Source: Plasmopara viticola
Taxonomy: Eukaryota > Oomycota > Peronosporomycetes > Peronosporales > Peronosporaceae
Assembly (NCBI GenBank): GCA_001695595.3
Contig: MBPM02000064.1
Coordinates: 310,001 to 374,000, forward strand
Length of the DNA: 64,000 nucleotides
Direction: 5' to 3'
The notes below the pieces were generated by a model, which had not been told where the DNA came from, searched no databases, and saw only the letters and a program-made list of their open reading frames with translations. Made by a program: the position numbers and the translations under genes. Position 1 is the first letter of the stretch. Every line of letters begins with the position of its first letter. Below are positions 47,278 through 58,840 of this stretch, piece by piece.

Positions 47278-49255
47278 ATGACGGACTCGTTTGAGAAATT
47301 TCATCTTCTGAGAGATCCTCTACTCATGGATGACTCAATTTCCATCGTTTTTGTGAACTCTTCAGACGTTTCCAGCCCCCAAGTTCGTTCTCGAACATCA
47401 AGTAATGGATCGTCTTGCCAAGCGAAGCAACGTTCTTCTTTTGAAACTAATTATCAGCCTATCGACTGGGCGTCAGACGATGGTGTCCGCATGGACGGTG
47501 TCGCTTTACACAATCCCAACTTGCGTCGGACGTTAAGTGATGGCATGACAAGATCCACCAACTTAAATAACAAAAAAAATTACAATATAAAGAACAACAA
47601 GAAAGTGTCAACTCCGATGCCGACGCGGTTATATGGAAAAAACATTCTTCAGATGATGGCAATTGGATCAATAAAGCCTATTGCTAGAGACTCCAATTCG
47701 GTAGATTGGTTGAACAATCTCGGACTAGTGGATGAAGTCGAGGACATGTCACTCATGGACCCACACTATGATGATTTGACATCTGCTAGAATGGTTAAAC
47801 TATTTACACTTTTCCATCCGGAAGGTAGGCAATGGGCGGGGTCACAACTAGAAAACATGCTTTTAATTTTTTTTCTGACTTGTTTTTGATTTATTTTCAG
47901 AGAACGGAATTTTATCTTACGAAGGCTTTCGGTGTGGATTGGAAGCCATGGGAATAGCGTGTGGTAACGACGAACAGTTTCAATCGTTCATTGATAACGT
48001 GGACGATGACAAAAGTGGTGGGATTACGTATCAAGAATTCGTGTTTGCTATTCAGGAAATAAAACTTGCACAGCTTTTCAACGAAGAGTTTCTTCGAAAC
48101 ATGCCGCCAGAGTATACTCATGTGAGACAAGGAACGACGAAAAAGGCTTTAGTAGGGTCGGTCGAATACTCTCCGGACCGGATTCGTAGCGTGTATCCAA
48201 TTGATCAGGTGCAAAAGTTTATTTACTCGACAAAACCAAGCTGGGCTTCCGTCCGGTGGATCAATATTGAAGGCATTGATCCTCTCTTGATGCGACGTTT
48301 ATCGGTACGATATTTCCTTCATCCGCTGGCTCTTGAAGATACGTTGGACGCCGATGTGGAGCGTTCAAAGTACGAAGAATACGACGAACATTCGTCCCTT
48401 GTGCTGCAGACAATTCACGCGCGTGATTTATCGATGGTCAAGAGGTATCAAAGTATGTATCGTGCCTCGCTGTATGTCCAAGATAACGACGTCTCTCCCT
48501 TTAAAAAAATGACCAAGAAGGAACTTGAGGCACGATTGGAAGAACTTAATATTGGATGTGTCATGACGGTGCCCCAGCAACTTAGTCTGTATATAATGGA
48601 AGACGTTCTCATCAGCGTTCAAGAGCACTCGAGTATACTTTGGTCCATGGTGAAGCATCAATTGAATCGGTCCTATTCCAAGGTGCGTCAGCATAGTACA
48701 GCTTTTCTGGTGTATACCATTGTGGATGTTTGTATCGACGAGCTGGCGCCAATAACTCACACGTTTGGTGCAAAACTGATCATGCTCGAGCGGTTGCTCC
48801 GTCTCGATCCGCGCTATTTTGACATTCGTCGACTCGCTAAATGTTCCAAGCAAATTAAAGGCCTCCAAGTGCTCTGTAAGCCGTTAGGTGGGGTCATTAT
48901 TCAGCTCTCGGAATCCGACGAGTTTGAAAGTGAATCAATACGGTACTTTCGTGACGTGCTTGACCACATTACGACGATCGAAGAAGATTGTGACCGCCAT
49001 TTGGACCGATGTCGCAGTCTGATTGAAGATTTTCACAATGCTCGAGCTGCCCAACAGAACGATGTGACGTACATTCTCGCACTCGTTGCGGCCATTTTTC
49101 TCCCAGCACAGTTTTTGACTGGACTCTATGGTATGAATTTCATCAACATGCCAGAGTTAAGGAATCGGAATGGCTATTTTATCTGGTGGACTGTCGTTCT
49201 AAGTATTGCGTGTGCTACAATTGCGTTTTTTAAGCTTTACAAAAAGTGGTTATAA
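47278..49255 (+). CDS. EF-hand/CorA-type magnesium transporter fusion
   Basis: Spliced from 47278-47824 and 47901-49255; the 76-bp intron has GTAGGC and TTATTTTCAG ends and restores frame as g|ag. The product is 633 residues. Residues 1-165 are disordered with an Asn/Lys-rich stretch. An EF-hand pair follows: the first (about 174-202) is degenerate with Gly at loop position 12; the second has a canonical loop DDDKSGGITYQE at 217-228. From ~260 comes a CorA domain with the long helical region, a hydrophobic TM1 (about 568-590), the diagnostic YGMNF (G593-M594-N595) and TM2 to the end. CorA proteins are pentameric Mg2+ channels; EF-hands suggest Ca2+ control from the cytosol. First ATG chosen at 47278 because no earlier ATG is in frame after the last upstream stop nearby. 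First of four plus-strand genes in this island. Confidence 0.88.
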
Positions 49256-49699
49256 GCGGCTTTCATGAGGTCTAAAGCGCATTTTTTATTATATTAATTT
49301 AGCTTACCAACTTTTAATTCTAAAAAACGCTTTCGTGAATCAAATGCTGTTTTTTTAATATAAAGCTCGGCTTTGGATTTGTAAGGGTTACGTCTCCACA
49401 CCCGCCAAGCGAAAACGTTCTTTGTGTGGCCTGTTCCGAGCCTTTTGTCTTTGGCCTTCGAGTTCAACGGTTTCGAAGCAGTTATGTTTAATACACCGCA
49501 TCAGGTGAAGAGTAAAGGCTCATCATTTAGCGCGCTAGACGCAGTTGTTGCGTTATTAATGAATACATCAGGCAACTTATTTGTAGAATATGTATCCCTT
49601 ACATCAATGCAGGATTTTAATGCTTTTGTTCAAGTTTTCACACACAGGATAAGAAAAACTAGAAATCGCCAGCTATTTAAGGCACGAGTGCAAACCTAA
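49256..49699. other. Intergenic spacer, possible upstream frame
   Basis: Contains the 3' end of the CorA gene and the 5' flank of the next gene. A 91-codon frame (49424-49699; first ATG 49484) ends one base before the next start. No motif is seen; it may be leader sequence. Confidence 0.35.
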
Positions 49700-51040
49700 A
49701 TGCAGCCACGGTACATAGTCGTCGCAACTTCGCAATTCTTTAATAGTCAAAAGTTAATGTTACCGATCGGTAATTGCCTCCAAGTTCACTGGCGCTTTCT
49801 TCAGCACCAGAATCCCAAGCTTCCACAATTCGATTCTGTTGGCCCTTTAAACAGCAAAAATGCAACAAAACTACAGCGCAGAGTTTCCTCTTCACACGCT
49901 CGGCGTGACTCTTCATCTCGATTAGTGCCCATGTTTGACATCGAAGGCACTGATATGAAAAAGGTCCTGAAATCAAGTGCCGGTCGAAATGGTGGTGGCA
50001 AAGTAACTCCTTCTGTAGAAAAGAGTCGCGCCAGTCGTGCGATGAATGATTTAATGGGGGAGACCCAGCGCCAAGCGATGATGGATCGGATTCTACTCGA
50101 CATGGAACATTTGGCATTTGAGCCAACGGATGGACAAGACCAAGAACCGATGCTGATGCTGCGAAAGGATTCGAGTGTGCTTTTGCATGAGCCATCGATG
50201 GTTGAATCAATGAGACGGAAGGGCATTCAAAGTCCTGTGTCAGCAAATCGAAAATTGACCGAGTTTGCATCTTCTCGTACTCAAGAAGAGTGTTTGGATG
50301 AAGGAGATGACAGTAGAACAGCAATTGCATCTTTGAATGAGCAACGACAACGCCTCGATCAGGACGAAGGGCCGCCTATTTTTTGGCAGAAAACTACTGG
50401 AGCAATTTCGGCCACAAATGTTCCGGATCGGCTCCTAATGCTGTCTCCGTCGCCGCCTCATCAGATGAATGCAGTGTCCAATTCACCAAGAAAGGAAGAT
50501 CGACGACGCGTTTTACCAAACAGAGCGGCAAATTTGCCGCGACAACCTGGGATAACCCGCTCTGGGTTTTCACGAAAATTTCGGCAACACGAAAACGTGC
50601 GTACATTAACCGCTCCGGCATCTCCATCTCCTATGAAGCCAAATTATGGCGCTTGGTATGTTCCCCAGTCAAAGTGGTGGACTTTGTACCAAAGCGAGCA
50701 ATCGAATTATGTTAAGAAGTCTCCAATTGCATCATCTAGTGGCGCAAGCGAGTTAGATAGAAGCATGTCATCAAAAAGCTGTACGCACAAGCCACAGCTG
50801 CCATTGGCCGCTATTTCGAGCAATGCAGTCGTGGCCACTAAATCTGCTCTCCAAACGGCGCGAGCGACCAAAAACGATGGCGCCCGATCCTTGTCTGCTC
50901 GCTCGCGCAAACTTGGATCGCGGTCCGCTCGAGGCTCAATCGAATTCAAAGTAGGCGACATTTCGCAGTCGTACATTGGACACGAGTATCGTGCGTACAT
51001 TGTCCGCACGGGCTCACACATGCCTCGGTATCTGCAGTAA
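49700..51040 (+). CDS. Disordered protein with a FAM47-like C-terminus
   Basis: 446 codons, intronless as drawn. Most of the protein is Ser/Arg/Lys-rich and likely disordered, with several S-P sites. Two conserved-looking segments stand out: NYGAWYVPQSKWWTLYQSE at about residues 314-332 and a final YIGHEYRAYIVRTGSHMPRYLQ-type end. The pair resembles the GAWYL..W and ..F...G..MPRFL elements of FAM47-type proteins, but I make this link from memory of pattern only. The true start is unsure: the N-terminal ~75 residues look less protein-like and Met78 (about 49931) is a good alternative. It lies between CorA and IGPD genes on the same strand with its own spacing, so no operon is implied. Confidence 0.55.
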   Translation: MQPRYIVVATSQFFNSQKLMLPIGNCLQVHWRFLQHQNPKLPQFDSVGPLNSKNATKLQRRVSSSHARRDSSSRLVPMFDIEGTDMKKVLKSSAGRNGGGKVTPSVEKSRASRAMNDLMGETQRQAMMDRILLDMEHLAFEPTDGQDQEPMLMLRKDSSVLLHEPSMVESMRRKGIQSPVSANRKLTEFASSRTQEECLDEGDDSRTAIASLNEQRQRLDQDEGPPIFWQKTTGAISATNVPDRLLMLSPSPPHQMNAVSNSPRKEDRRRVLPNRAANLPRQPGITRSGFSRKFRQHENVRTLTAPASPSPMKPNYGAWYVPQSKWWTLYQSEQSNYVKKSPIASSSGASELDRSMSSKSCTHKPQLPLAAISSNAVVATKSALQTARATKNDGARSLSARSRKLGSRSARGSIEFKVGDISQSYIGHEYRAYIVRTGSHMPRYLQ

Positions 51041-51642
51041 ACTATCGCTATACTCATTGTAGCGAAATGACTTGAAGAATATTTTATGTGTGTGCTCTTG
51101 AAGCTACTGAAATTTAACAAAGCAAGGAAGTTGTTTGACAACATTGTCAACAACAACTACTTTATAAATCAATGAGTTCGTGTCAGCGTTGTCTCTGCTT
51201 TGATATATATTAGAAGTCTCAGGTATCATTTCGCCAGTGCTTGGACATGCGAATCATTTAATAGTTTTGTGTCACGACAACGTCGTTGATAGTCCTCCAA
51301 CCACCATAAATTAAAACCTTTGAATTGCTGTTGCGAATAAAGCTCTGTCAACATTTCATCACGGCTTACTCCAAGCAAAGGTATCTAATATATATTTTTT
51401 AGTTAGATGCATTCCATCATAACAATTATTCAGCTAATTGCGTCGAGAAAGCTCAACTTGCTAAAAAATAATAAAAGCTTCCAGTGCGACAAGTTGCCGA
51501 ATGAGAGGGAAAAGTATCCAGTGCGACAGGTTGCCGAATGAGAAGGTTTAAGTCATTTTGATGGTCCTGCGCGAGAACCTTGATTTACCGGTATGCTTCA
51601 TCAAGCGCAACTTTGGTGGTTTTGACAAACCAAAACCACAAA
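51041..51642. other. Intergenic region upstream of the HAD-IGPD gene
   Basis: AT-rich. Contains two 37-bp-spaced copies of CCAGTGCGACARGTTGCCGAATGAGA at 51481 and 51518, and an initiator-like TCATTTT at 51553-51559, 84 bp before the ATG. Either could be part of the promoter. Confidence 0.4.
51481..51546. repeat. Direct repeat in the HAD-IGPD promoter region
   Basis: Two copies of a ~29-bp sequence with one mismatch, 37 bp apart, about 100-160 bp before the start codon. May be paired transcription factor sites or a simple duplication. Confidence 0.8.
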
Positions 51643-53083
51643 ATGGCGTGTCCAGTGGAGGCCTTGCTGCTGGACATGGACGGCGTGCTGGCCGAAGTGT
51701 CCCAGTCCTATCGCCAAGCCATCATTGACACTGCGCGTAACTTTGGCGTATCCGTTACGCACGAGGAAATTGAGCAGCACAAACTGGCAGGAAATGCCAA
51801 TAACGATTGGCAATTGACACATCGTCTCATTCTGGACAAGCTCAGCGCCGCCACTGCCATTCCCACTTTGGAGGCGGTCACTGCCCAATTTGAAGCTCTT
51901 TATCAAGGAGAAAGCACTACGCCAGGCCTTTGTGAGCTTGAGACGCTACTGACGCCCAAGGGATTGCTATGCGAACTCCAGCGCCGTTTGCCCAAAGGAA
52001 TGGCAATCGTTACCGGTCGACCCCGCAAAGACTGCGTCAAGTTCTTAAGCATACACGGTATTGAGAAATTTTTTCCCGTACGAATTTGTATGGAGGACTG
52101 CCCACCAAAACCATCACCTGAGCCCGTTTTACTAGCATTAAAAGCGCTGCATGTGGATGCGCGGCATGCCGTCATGGTGGGAGACACTGTGGACGACATC
52201 ATTGCAGGAAACAAGGCCGGGACATTAGCTTACGGTGTCTTGACCCCGCAGGCATACGCGAAGTCGATCTTGGAGCAGAAACCTGCGAATATTATTACGT
52301 TATTAAAAGAGGTTGGAGCGTCTGTGGTTTTAACACCCGGACTTGGCGAGCTACTCGACCTCATTCCGCCGGCTCAAGAATGCTCTTTGACTTTTGCAAA
52401 AGCTGCAATTACAAATGAAACGAGAGGTGGTGTTCGAGAAGCTTCTATCTCCCGCGTGACCAAGGAAACGTCGATCAATGTGAAGCTGTCGCTGGACGGT
52501 ATGGGCAAGTCAAAGGTGGGTGGTCATGAATATTTTGATGTGGACCGCTTTTAAATGTTTGGTGTGGTTAACCTTAATCTAGGTTAGCACTGGAATTGGC
52601 TTTTTGGACCATATGCTGACGGCATTAGCCAAGCACAGTCGCTTTGACGTGGATCTTGCATGCAAAGGTGACACTTGGATCGATGATCACCACACGACAG
52701 AAGACTGTGCATTGACACTCGGCGAGGCTTTTGATGTCGCACTTGGTGATCGCGCTGGGATCGCTCGGTTCGGGTCAGCGTGCGTGCCGTTAGACGAGGC
52801 TCTAGCTCGCGCCATTGTAGACATCTCGAGTCGTGCGCATAGTGAAATCAACTTGCACTTGACACGTCCGAGCATCGGCGAGTTGTCGTGTGAAATGATT
52901 ACGCACTTTTTCGAGTCGTTTGCTAGTGCTGCACGAATAACGCTGCACGTCGACGTGCTCCGTGGCCGGAACGATCATCACCGGGCAGAAGCATCTTTTA
53001 AGGCGCTGGCTGTTGCACTGCGCGCTGCTATCCAACACGACGCTACTGCAGGAGTACCGAGCACCAAAGGCGTCTTGGCGTAA
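51643..53083 (+). CDS. HAD phosphatase / imidazoleglycerol-phosphate dehydratase fusion
   Basis: Spliced from 51643-52515 and 52583-53083; the 67-bp intron (GTGGGT...ATCTAG) is in phase 0 and splits the IGPD domain. Product 457 residues. Residues 6-240 are a HAD subfamily-IA domain with all four motifs: D11-x-D13-G, T124 in VTGR, K156 in PPKPSPEP and D181...D184/D185 in GDTVDD. Residues 271-457 are a complete [19 protein letters not shown], the metal-binding H327-H328-[17 protein letters not shown], the second H423-H424-x-x-E427 and the PSTKGVL end. IGPD makes imidazole acetol phosphate in histidine synthesis, in the cytosol. The HAD part is not the zinc-type HisB-N of bacteria. ATG at 51643 chosen: it lies just before the HAD core and the frame upstream lacks an ATG. 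Confidence 0.92.
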
Positions 53084-53338
53084 GTACAGACCTGAAGCGT
53101 AAATAGATTTTGTAGGGCATTTGATTTCGTACAGCTGACGTACTAAAACTTACCGGTATAACAAAAGTTATTCCATAAACGTATTGAACAAGGTAGCTTC
53201 AATAATGGCAACTGTTGTTTCATAGCGATATGCAAAAAAAACATGACACTATCAGGACTTTTATTTCACCCGATAGGATTCCAGAATCTTAATCACTAGT
53301 ATATCCTCGACCATTGGTTGAATTTATTCGTCTCGAAA

Positions 53339-55003
53339 ATGAGAGATCTTGTCGTAGAGGCTGGTGCCGACGGCTCGTTCGATGCAAATGCTGCAGACCA
53401 AGCTGAAGCCTTGCGTCAACAGGGCAATAAAGCATTTCAGCTGCAACATTTCCAAGAAGCAAAAGAGCTTTACTCCCGTGCCATTCAGCTGCAAGCGGCC
53501 AATCATTTGCTCTTTGGCAATCGATCAGCTGCGTGCTACCAGCTAAAAGAGTACGAACTCGCGCTGGCAGATGCAAATCGAGCAATTCAATTGTCACCAA
53601 ATTGGGTCAAAGGATATCTTAGAAAAGCAACTGCATGCGAGGCATTGCAGAACTGGCACGACGCAATTGCAGCATTTGAGCACGTTTTGCGCCTTGAAAA
53701 AGATCATTCGTCACTTGAAGCAAAGAGAGCAAAAGCAAGAGTGAACGCGCTTCAACGAAATGTTAATGCAAACACGACGGTGAGAAAAGGGTTTCTGGCA
53801 GGCAAAGCAAATTCCTCAATTTATTCGGAAAAGGAGGATTTTGATCAAGATACGACTCGGCGATCGTGGAAATTAATGCTGAAAAAGCTGCTCGACGGAT
53901 GCAACAAGCGCGGCATCAATAGTCAAGGCGAGAGCGTTGTGCTGGATGACGGCGTGTTTGCCAAGTTGCTGCAAGAGGATGAGTTTCAACGGCTTATTTA
54001 TCCTGGAATTCCAAAAGAACAGCTAGGGCATGCACCAAAGAATCTGCAACATTTGCTGGAAGATCCGTGGTACGAGCAAGAATTGCTGGCGTTAATGCCA
54101 AGAGTCAAAGCCAAAGCTACCAGTGTGCTGACGAATGTAAAGCTCAAAGGTGCTGACCAAGGGGACGTGATGGATGTAGCAACCGAGCGGTTGCTCCTGC
54201 CACAAGTATTGCAAGAGGCATTTGGTCGAGAAGTGTTGGCAATGGTGCATCGTGTCAACTATCAAAAGCACGTAAAGCTGGCTAATGATGCTCGACTATT
54301 GGCCGATCCAACTTCGGATTATGCCACTTGGGATCAATTAGATGAGGCCTTTCTTCACGAGTTGCTTGTGACAAAGCAAGATGTGTGTGGAGTTGCAGTC
54401 ATGGACGATTTCATGGGGCAGGAGTGGACTAAATTGCTGCTTAACGACGTCATGCGAATGGCCAAAAATCAATTATTGGCGACGGTACCCTATCCCGACG
54501 CCATGCTTATTCCGAGTCGTCATTATGGTGGCAACCACATTAAATCAGGGGCAAACCTCTGTTTTGTCGAGCATCGAGACTGCATAACGGAATATCCGGC
54601 TTTGGCTGAGCTGATTGAAACGGTCCATGCACTACCTTACGAGATCAACAAGAAACGACCGGAACGTGCCAAGTTATGTGCACAATTTACGCATTGTACG
54701 GCCATTCAACAGCTCCCGTCGGGGTGTTGTCAGCCTTTGCGCTTGGATTGTGGAACCGGTGACAAAGACAATGGAGTGAAACTGACGTGCATTTATTTCT
54801 TTAATGCGAGTGAACAGCACCGGACGACATTAAATGTGCGACTGAGACCAGAAGAAAACGCTCTAGTGCGACAAATTGACGCTAAGCCTGATCGCCTGGT
54901 AGTATTTCAGAGCCAATCGGTGTTTAATGAGATCACAAAGGTACCAGATGGCGAAGACCTTTTTTATCTCACATTTTGGATCCACGGGCAAAGCCTAGCA
55001 TAA
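53339..55003 (+). CDS. TPR protein with a degenerate prolyl-hydroxylase-like (EGLN/PHD) domain
   Basis: 554 residues, intronless. Residues 22-125 are three TPR motifs of the STI1/TOMM34 kind (ALRQQGNKAFQLQHFQEAKELYSRAIQL...), which usually bind chaperone tails. Residues 350-554 follow the 2-oxoglutarate oxygenase layout of EGLN/PHD enzymes: VAVMDDFMGQEW..., then KLTCIYFFN, then KPDRLVVFQS and YLTFWIHG, matching VVDDFLG, VTCIYYLN, KFDRLLFFWS and AITVWYFD. The metal ligands are lost: the first His is Leu469, the Asp is Cys471, the second His is Asn530, and the 2-oxoglutarate Arg is Leu541. So it is probably not an oxygenase but a binding or scaffold protein. ATG at 53339 is the first in frame. 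It lies 255 bp after the HAD-IGPD gene. Confidence 0.85.
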   Translation: MRDLVVEAGADGSFDANAADQAEALRQQGNKAFQLQHFQEAKELYSRAIQLQAANHLLFGNRSAACYQLKEYELALADANRAIQLSPNWVKGYLRKATACEALQNWHDAIAAFEHVLRLEKDHSSLEAKRAKARVNALQRNVNANTTVRKGFLAGKANSSIYSEKEDFDQDTTRRSWKLMLKKLLDGCNKRGINSQGESVVLDDGVFAKLLQEDEFQRLIYPGIPKEQLGHAPKNLQHLLEDPWYEQELLALMPRVKAKATSVLTNVKLKGADQGDVMDVATERLLLPQVLQEAFGREVLAMVHRVNYQKHVKLANDARLLADPTSDYATWDQLDEAFLHELLVTKQDVCGVAVMDDFMGQEWTKLLLNDVMRMAKNQLLATVPYPDAMLIPSRHYGGNHIKSGANLCFVEHRDCITEYPALAELIETVHALPYEINKKRPERAKLCAQFTHCTAIQQLPSGCCQPLRLDCGTGDKDNGVKLTCIYFFNASEQHRTTLNVRLRPEENALVRQIDAKPDRLVVFQSQSVFNEITKVPDGEDLFYLTFWIHGQSLA

Positions 55004-58000
55004 CGGAATAAGCCGGTCATTAGACGCCATAGTGTAAATTGATTGTAGTGATAGATACGGTAGTCGTATAAGCACTATGTAAGTGCTACCTCTTATAGTG
55101 ATTCCAAGGCTAAGTCGTGACGGCCTATTATCTGTATAGCGCAAGAAGGCAGAGCATAAAATCTCTCGAATGGCGAAGGACGAAAAGGATGCAAAGTTAG
55201 TGGTCACGGCATGCAGAAGGGGCTATAACAGCAGACAGTTCTGTCTGGCCCCAAACGGTGTGGCACAGATACTTTAACTTGGTCGATGCGCATCTAGCGG
55301 CGCTCTTCACTGATGAGAATGCTCTGTTGGAGCACCTGCTTTACATTTAGTTAGTCACAGTGAGCGCGAAAATTTTCGAAGCAAGGTAAGAGAAATTATT
55401 CTACTCTAGGTCAGAATGATCGAAGTGGCCCCTTGCTATAGACGGAGATAGAGAGGGTCCTCGTCATCTTAAAGCTCGGTAAGTAAGCAATAAAGTAGAT
55501 GAAATCCACATAAAAGCGGCAATAATGGCCAGTATTAACTTCTAGGCTGCCCAGGTTGTTGAAAAGTCGTAGTAATAAGAGGTCAAAACCCATGCATGAT
55601 AACTAAGACGATGAAGAATAGGTAGCTCTTTAAGCTGCATGACAGCCCATGAACATCTTTCGATGCTTCCTCTGTGATGACCCGCGTTATTTGCGGTTTG
55701 AGACGTCTCTGCTTCAATCTCGTTAGAGCCTGGAAGTCGAACACCTACCGCCAACTATTCATACAGACCGCCGCGGGAAAACTTCAGCAGCCATTGGGAG
55801 AAAGGAGGCCTGCTTGGGGAGCTTTCGTCTCTATCAAGCTTTATAGAGATTGAAGAGGGCTTAGGCCTAAAGGGTTCCGTACTCTTTAATACAGCCTGCG
55901 CTTGCAGACGTGGCTTGCTAGTAGCCGAGGCCGCTTGAAAATTTATTCAATCATAATTAATTCTTATCGATCCAAGCAATTATGGTCCACGCTTCACTAT
56001 GAATGAAAGTCATCCATACGCTAATTTTTACGAGCACACTAACGTGACATTGCCATTTTTTGCTTAGCAAGGTCTCTGTACTAGCATCCCGCAAGAATTT
56101 ACGTATCAAGCTCTTTGAATTCAATCGAATGCTGTTTTGACTACGATACATTATTAAATCCTAGGTTCGACGTGGCTGGATCGCCACGGACCCTAGGATG
56201 AAAGATAAAATACCTTCGGTGACGCCTGTCATAATTTTAGTGGAGCATCGATGAGATATGAATTCATTTCTGCCACGAAGCGGAAGTGCTAGTTGATCAA
56301 CGTATCAGGCATCAGAATTTTGAGACATCAGTTTGAATCGTTGACCAATTACATATCTAAATCTAGTGTGATAATTGAATCACGGACGACCTATTCTCTG
56401 ATACGATTTTTGACACACAACTATAATGAGTTCAAGTCGAAGTCAAGTATTGTCAAGGTCATCTTCAAGGGAACGACTTGTGTCGGCTTGGGTAGCTTTC
56501 CAAAGGTGATGAAATAAAGGAGGTGCGCCCGGAACGAGAAGTGTACCGATGTAAGAGCCAAACTGTTAGTTCCGCCAGAATTTCTCCATGCGAACTACCG
56601 TGCTCATTTGGCGGCTCAAATGGAGAAACATAGTGCCGGCACTGCAAACCGTATGATGAGTTTTTTGTCTCATCAAACGTCTGAGGATAGCATCTTAGAT
56701 CTTTAAAGCGGGGTAAAAAGCGGAAAAAGCAAAAGCGATACAATAACGACGTTTGGATCTGGTAGACAAAAAGTTTCATGGCAAATATTTTGCCTGTTTG
56801 GACTCAAAACTCCAAAGTTTTGCCGGAGGAGAGTTTGACGAAATGACCAGATCCCAGTGTGTGTGGATCTAGAGATCGGCAATACTATATAATGTGACGT
56901 AAGTCATGCGGTGTCTTGCACATTAGCAAGATAAACGTACTTAGCTTCAAGGAGTTAGAACAAAAAGCAGCGAATATTCTAGTAATCATTGTTCGATGCA
57001 TACAAGTAAACTAATGAGTAATTGTACATACTTTCCCCTACGAAATTTTTGGAGGTAAGCCAAAGCTAAGTTCAGATCGCATAGAACTTTAATAGGTCTT
57101 GGTTCAAACACCTTTTGGGGTCTGGCAGCTAGCAAGCCACAACTCGTATTGATTATGTTACGGAGCAAGGGTCTTGGATCTGAGCTCTAACTTTCACCAG
57201 ACAAATTTGAAACTGCATTGGGATTCGAACAAACGTCGAGAATGCGCAAACTTCTTGTGGCTCATTCTACGTCACACTTCCAAAAAATCAAGGTGGTGTT
57301 TTGCCAACTATTTGCACGAGTACAATGCGGGTTTCACAAAGTCTCTGCCTGATTTTTCGAAAAATACATTGAGTGGCAGTGCGAAAGCCAGCACTAGTAT
57401 GCATTTTATAGCGTCGAGGAATTTTGTTGATAGGCCGCATCAACACTCGACAAAATGCTGTTATGCTTTGTTCACGCCGTTCTTGATTATGTCATTGATC
57501 ACGCGTCACAGCTGCTTGATAAGGACGAACATGGACGAGTCTCTCGCCTGAGATGAGATAGATTTGGCTTGCTAAAGGAGAACACCGTTTACAGCGAGAA
57601 TGAACTATACACTGATCATTATCTCTGTGATTCTGCTTCATTTACGACGGCGATGAGATCTCTCACTTGTCCCATATATATACTTGTATTTTTCACAGAA
57701 TATAACTTTCGCACTGAAAATATACTTCTGACAAACTCGGTGTGCTTGCTGACGTGTTTCTACAGAAATCACTTTACGAGTTGCCTCATATCAGCAAAAT
57801 TATAAGTACATGTTCGTCCATCATACAAATCGGACGCCGATTTATACCCAGTTTGATTCTTACTTTGCAGCGGATATACCAAAGTCGAGCGGTTTTCTTC
57901 GACAGCGATCGCAGTTGCATTGCATTAAGTAAGCAGACGGCCTCTCTAATGTGGAATTTATCCGGTAGTTCCAGCTTGAAACGTGTTCCGACCCGAATTT

Positions 58001-58840
58001 AACAATACTCCATATGACGTATTTTGCTCCAATCAGCGGTAAGAAGAGTTTTTCCGGTATCGACAACAATTTGGTGCATCCACATGTAAAGTGAGTAAGT
58101 ATGTGAGGGAATCTGAGACATGCCATATTATCAAATTTGCGGCTCACACATAGGCCCCCTTGCATATCTTGGCATTTTTGCGGACTGATTGAATTTAACA
58201 AATCCTAACCTTGTCCCTGGTTTGATAGAAGTTAGTAGTAATACAGGCATAAAGGTGTTTGCTTGCATCCTGAGCAAAATAATGCACTCGGCCCTTTGTT
58301 CACATTGTGTAAAAGAATGTAAGATTTTTCAAGCATACAATATATGAACACCATGGGCTTCCGAGTACGATGCTATCAGGTAGAGAGACACGTTGAGCTT
58401 TGATGCGTGCTATTCAAATATCCTCGCTTGTAGCAGTAATAAACCATCCACATAGAGATAGTAAATTAAAGGGTCAGTCGAGTGCTTAAACATTTATGTG
58501 CTGGAAAAAGCTATCAATTATCGTGTTTGCGTACATTATGTAGTCCACACATCCGCGGGCTCCCACTTCCTTACGTAATGAGTGCAGACACTATAATCTT
58601 GCCAATTGTGGAATCTCAAATACCTTGTAGAAAAGGGCGGGAACACCCGGATAATCTTTTCACTTCAGATCTTTATTCTACGACTAGACTTTGTACACAT
58701 TTTTGTATCAGACTTTACGTTTAGTCGGCTAGACGTAATCAGCAGAAGTAGCACTCGTTAAAGATTTCCCATTAACAAACATGTAACGAGAACTTCGAAT
58801 ATCTTTGTCAGGGCAAATATAGTATTGTCGAATACCATTA

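Noticed and set aside
56158..56199. Hairpin with ATCCTAGG and CGTGGC arms
   Set aside because: Interrupted by a mismatched internal loop and without context; within what chance could give in 9 kb.
57174..57551. 125-codon plus frame
   Set aside because: No recognisable motif, irregular composition, flanked by stops and decayed repeats.
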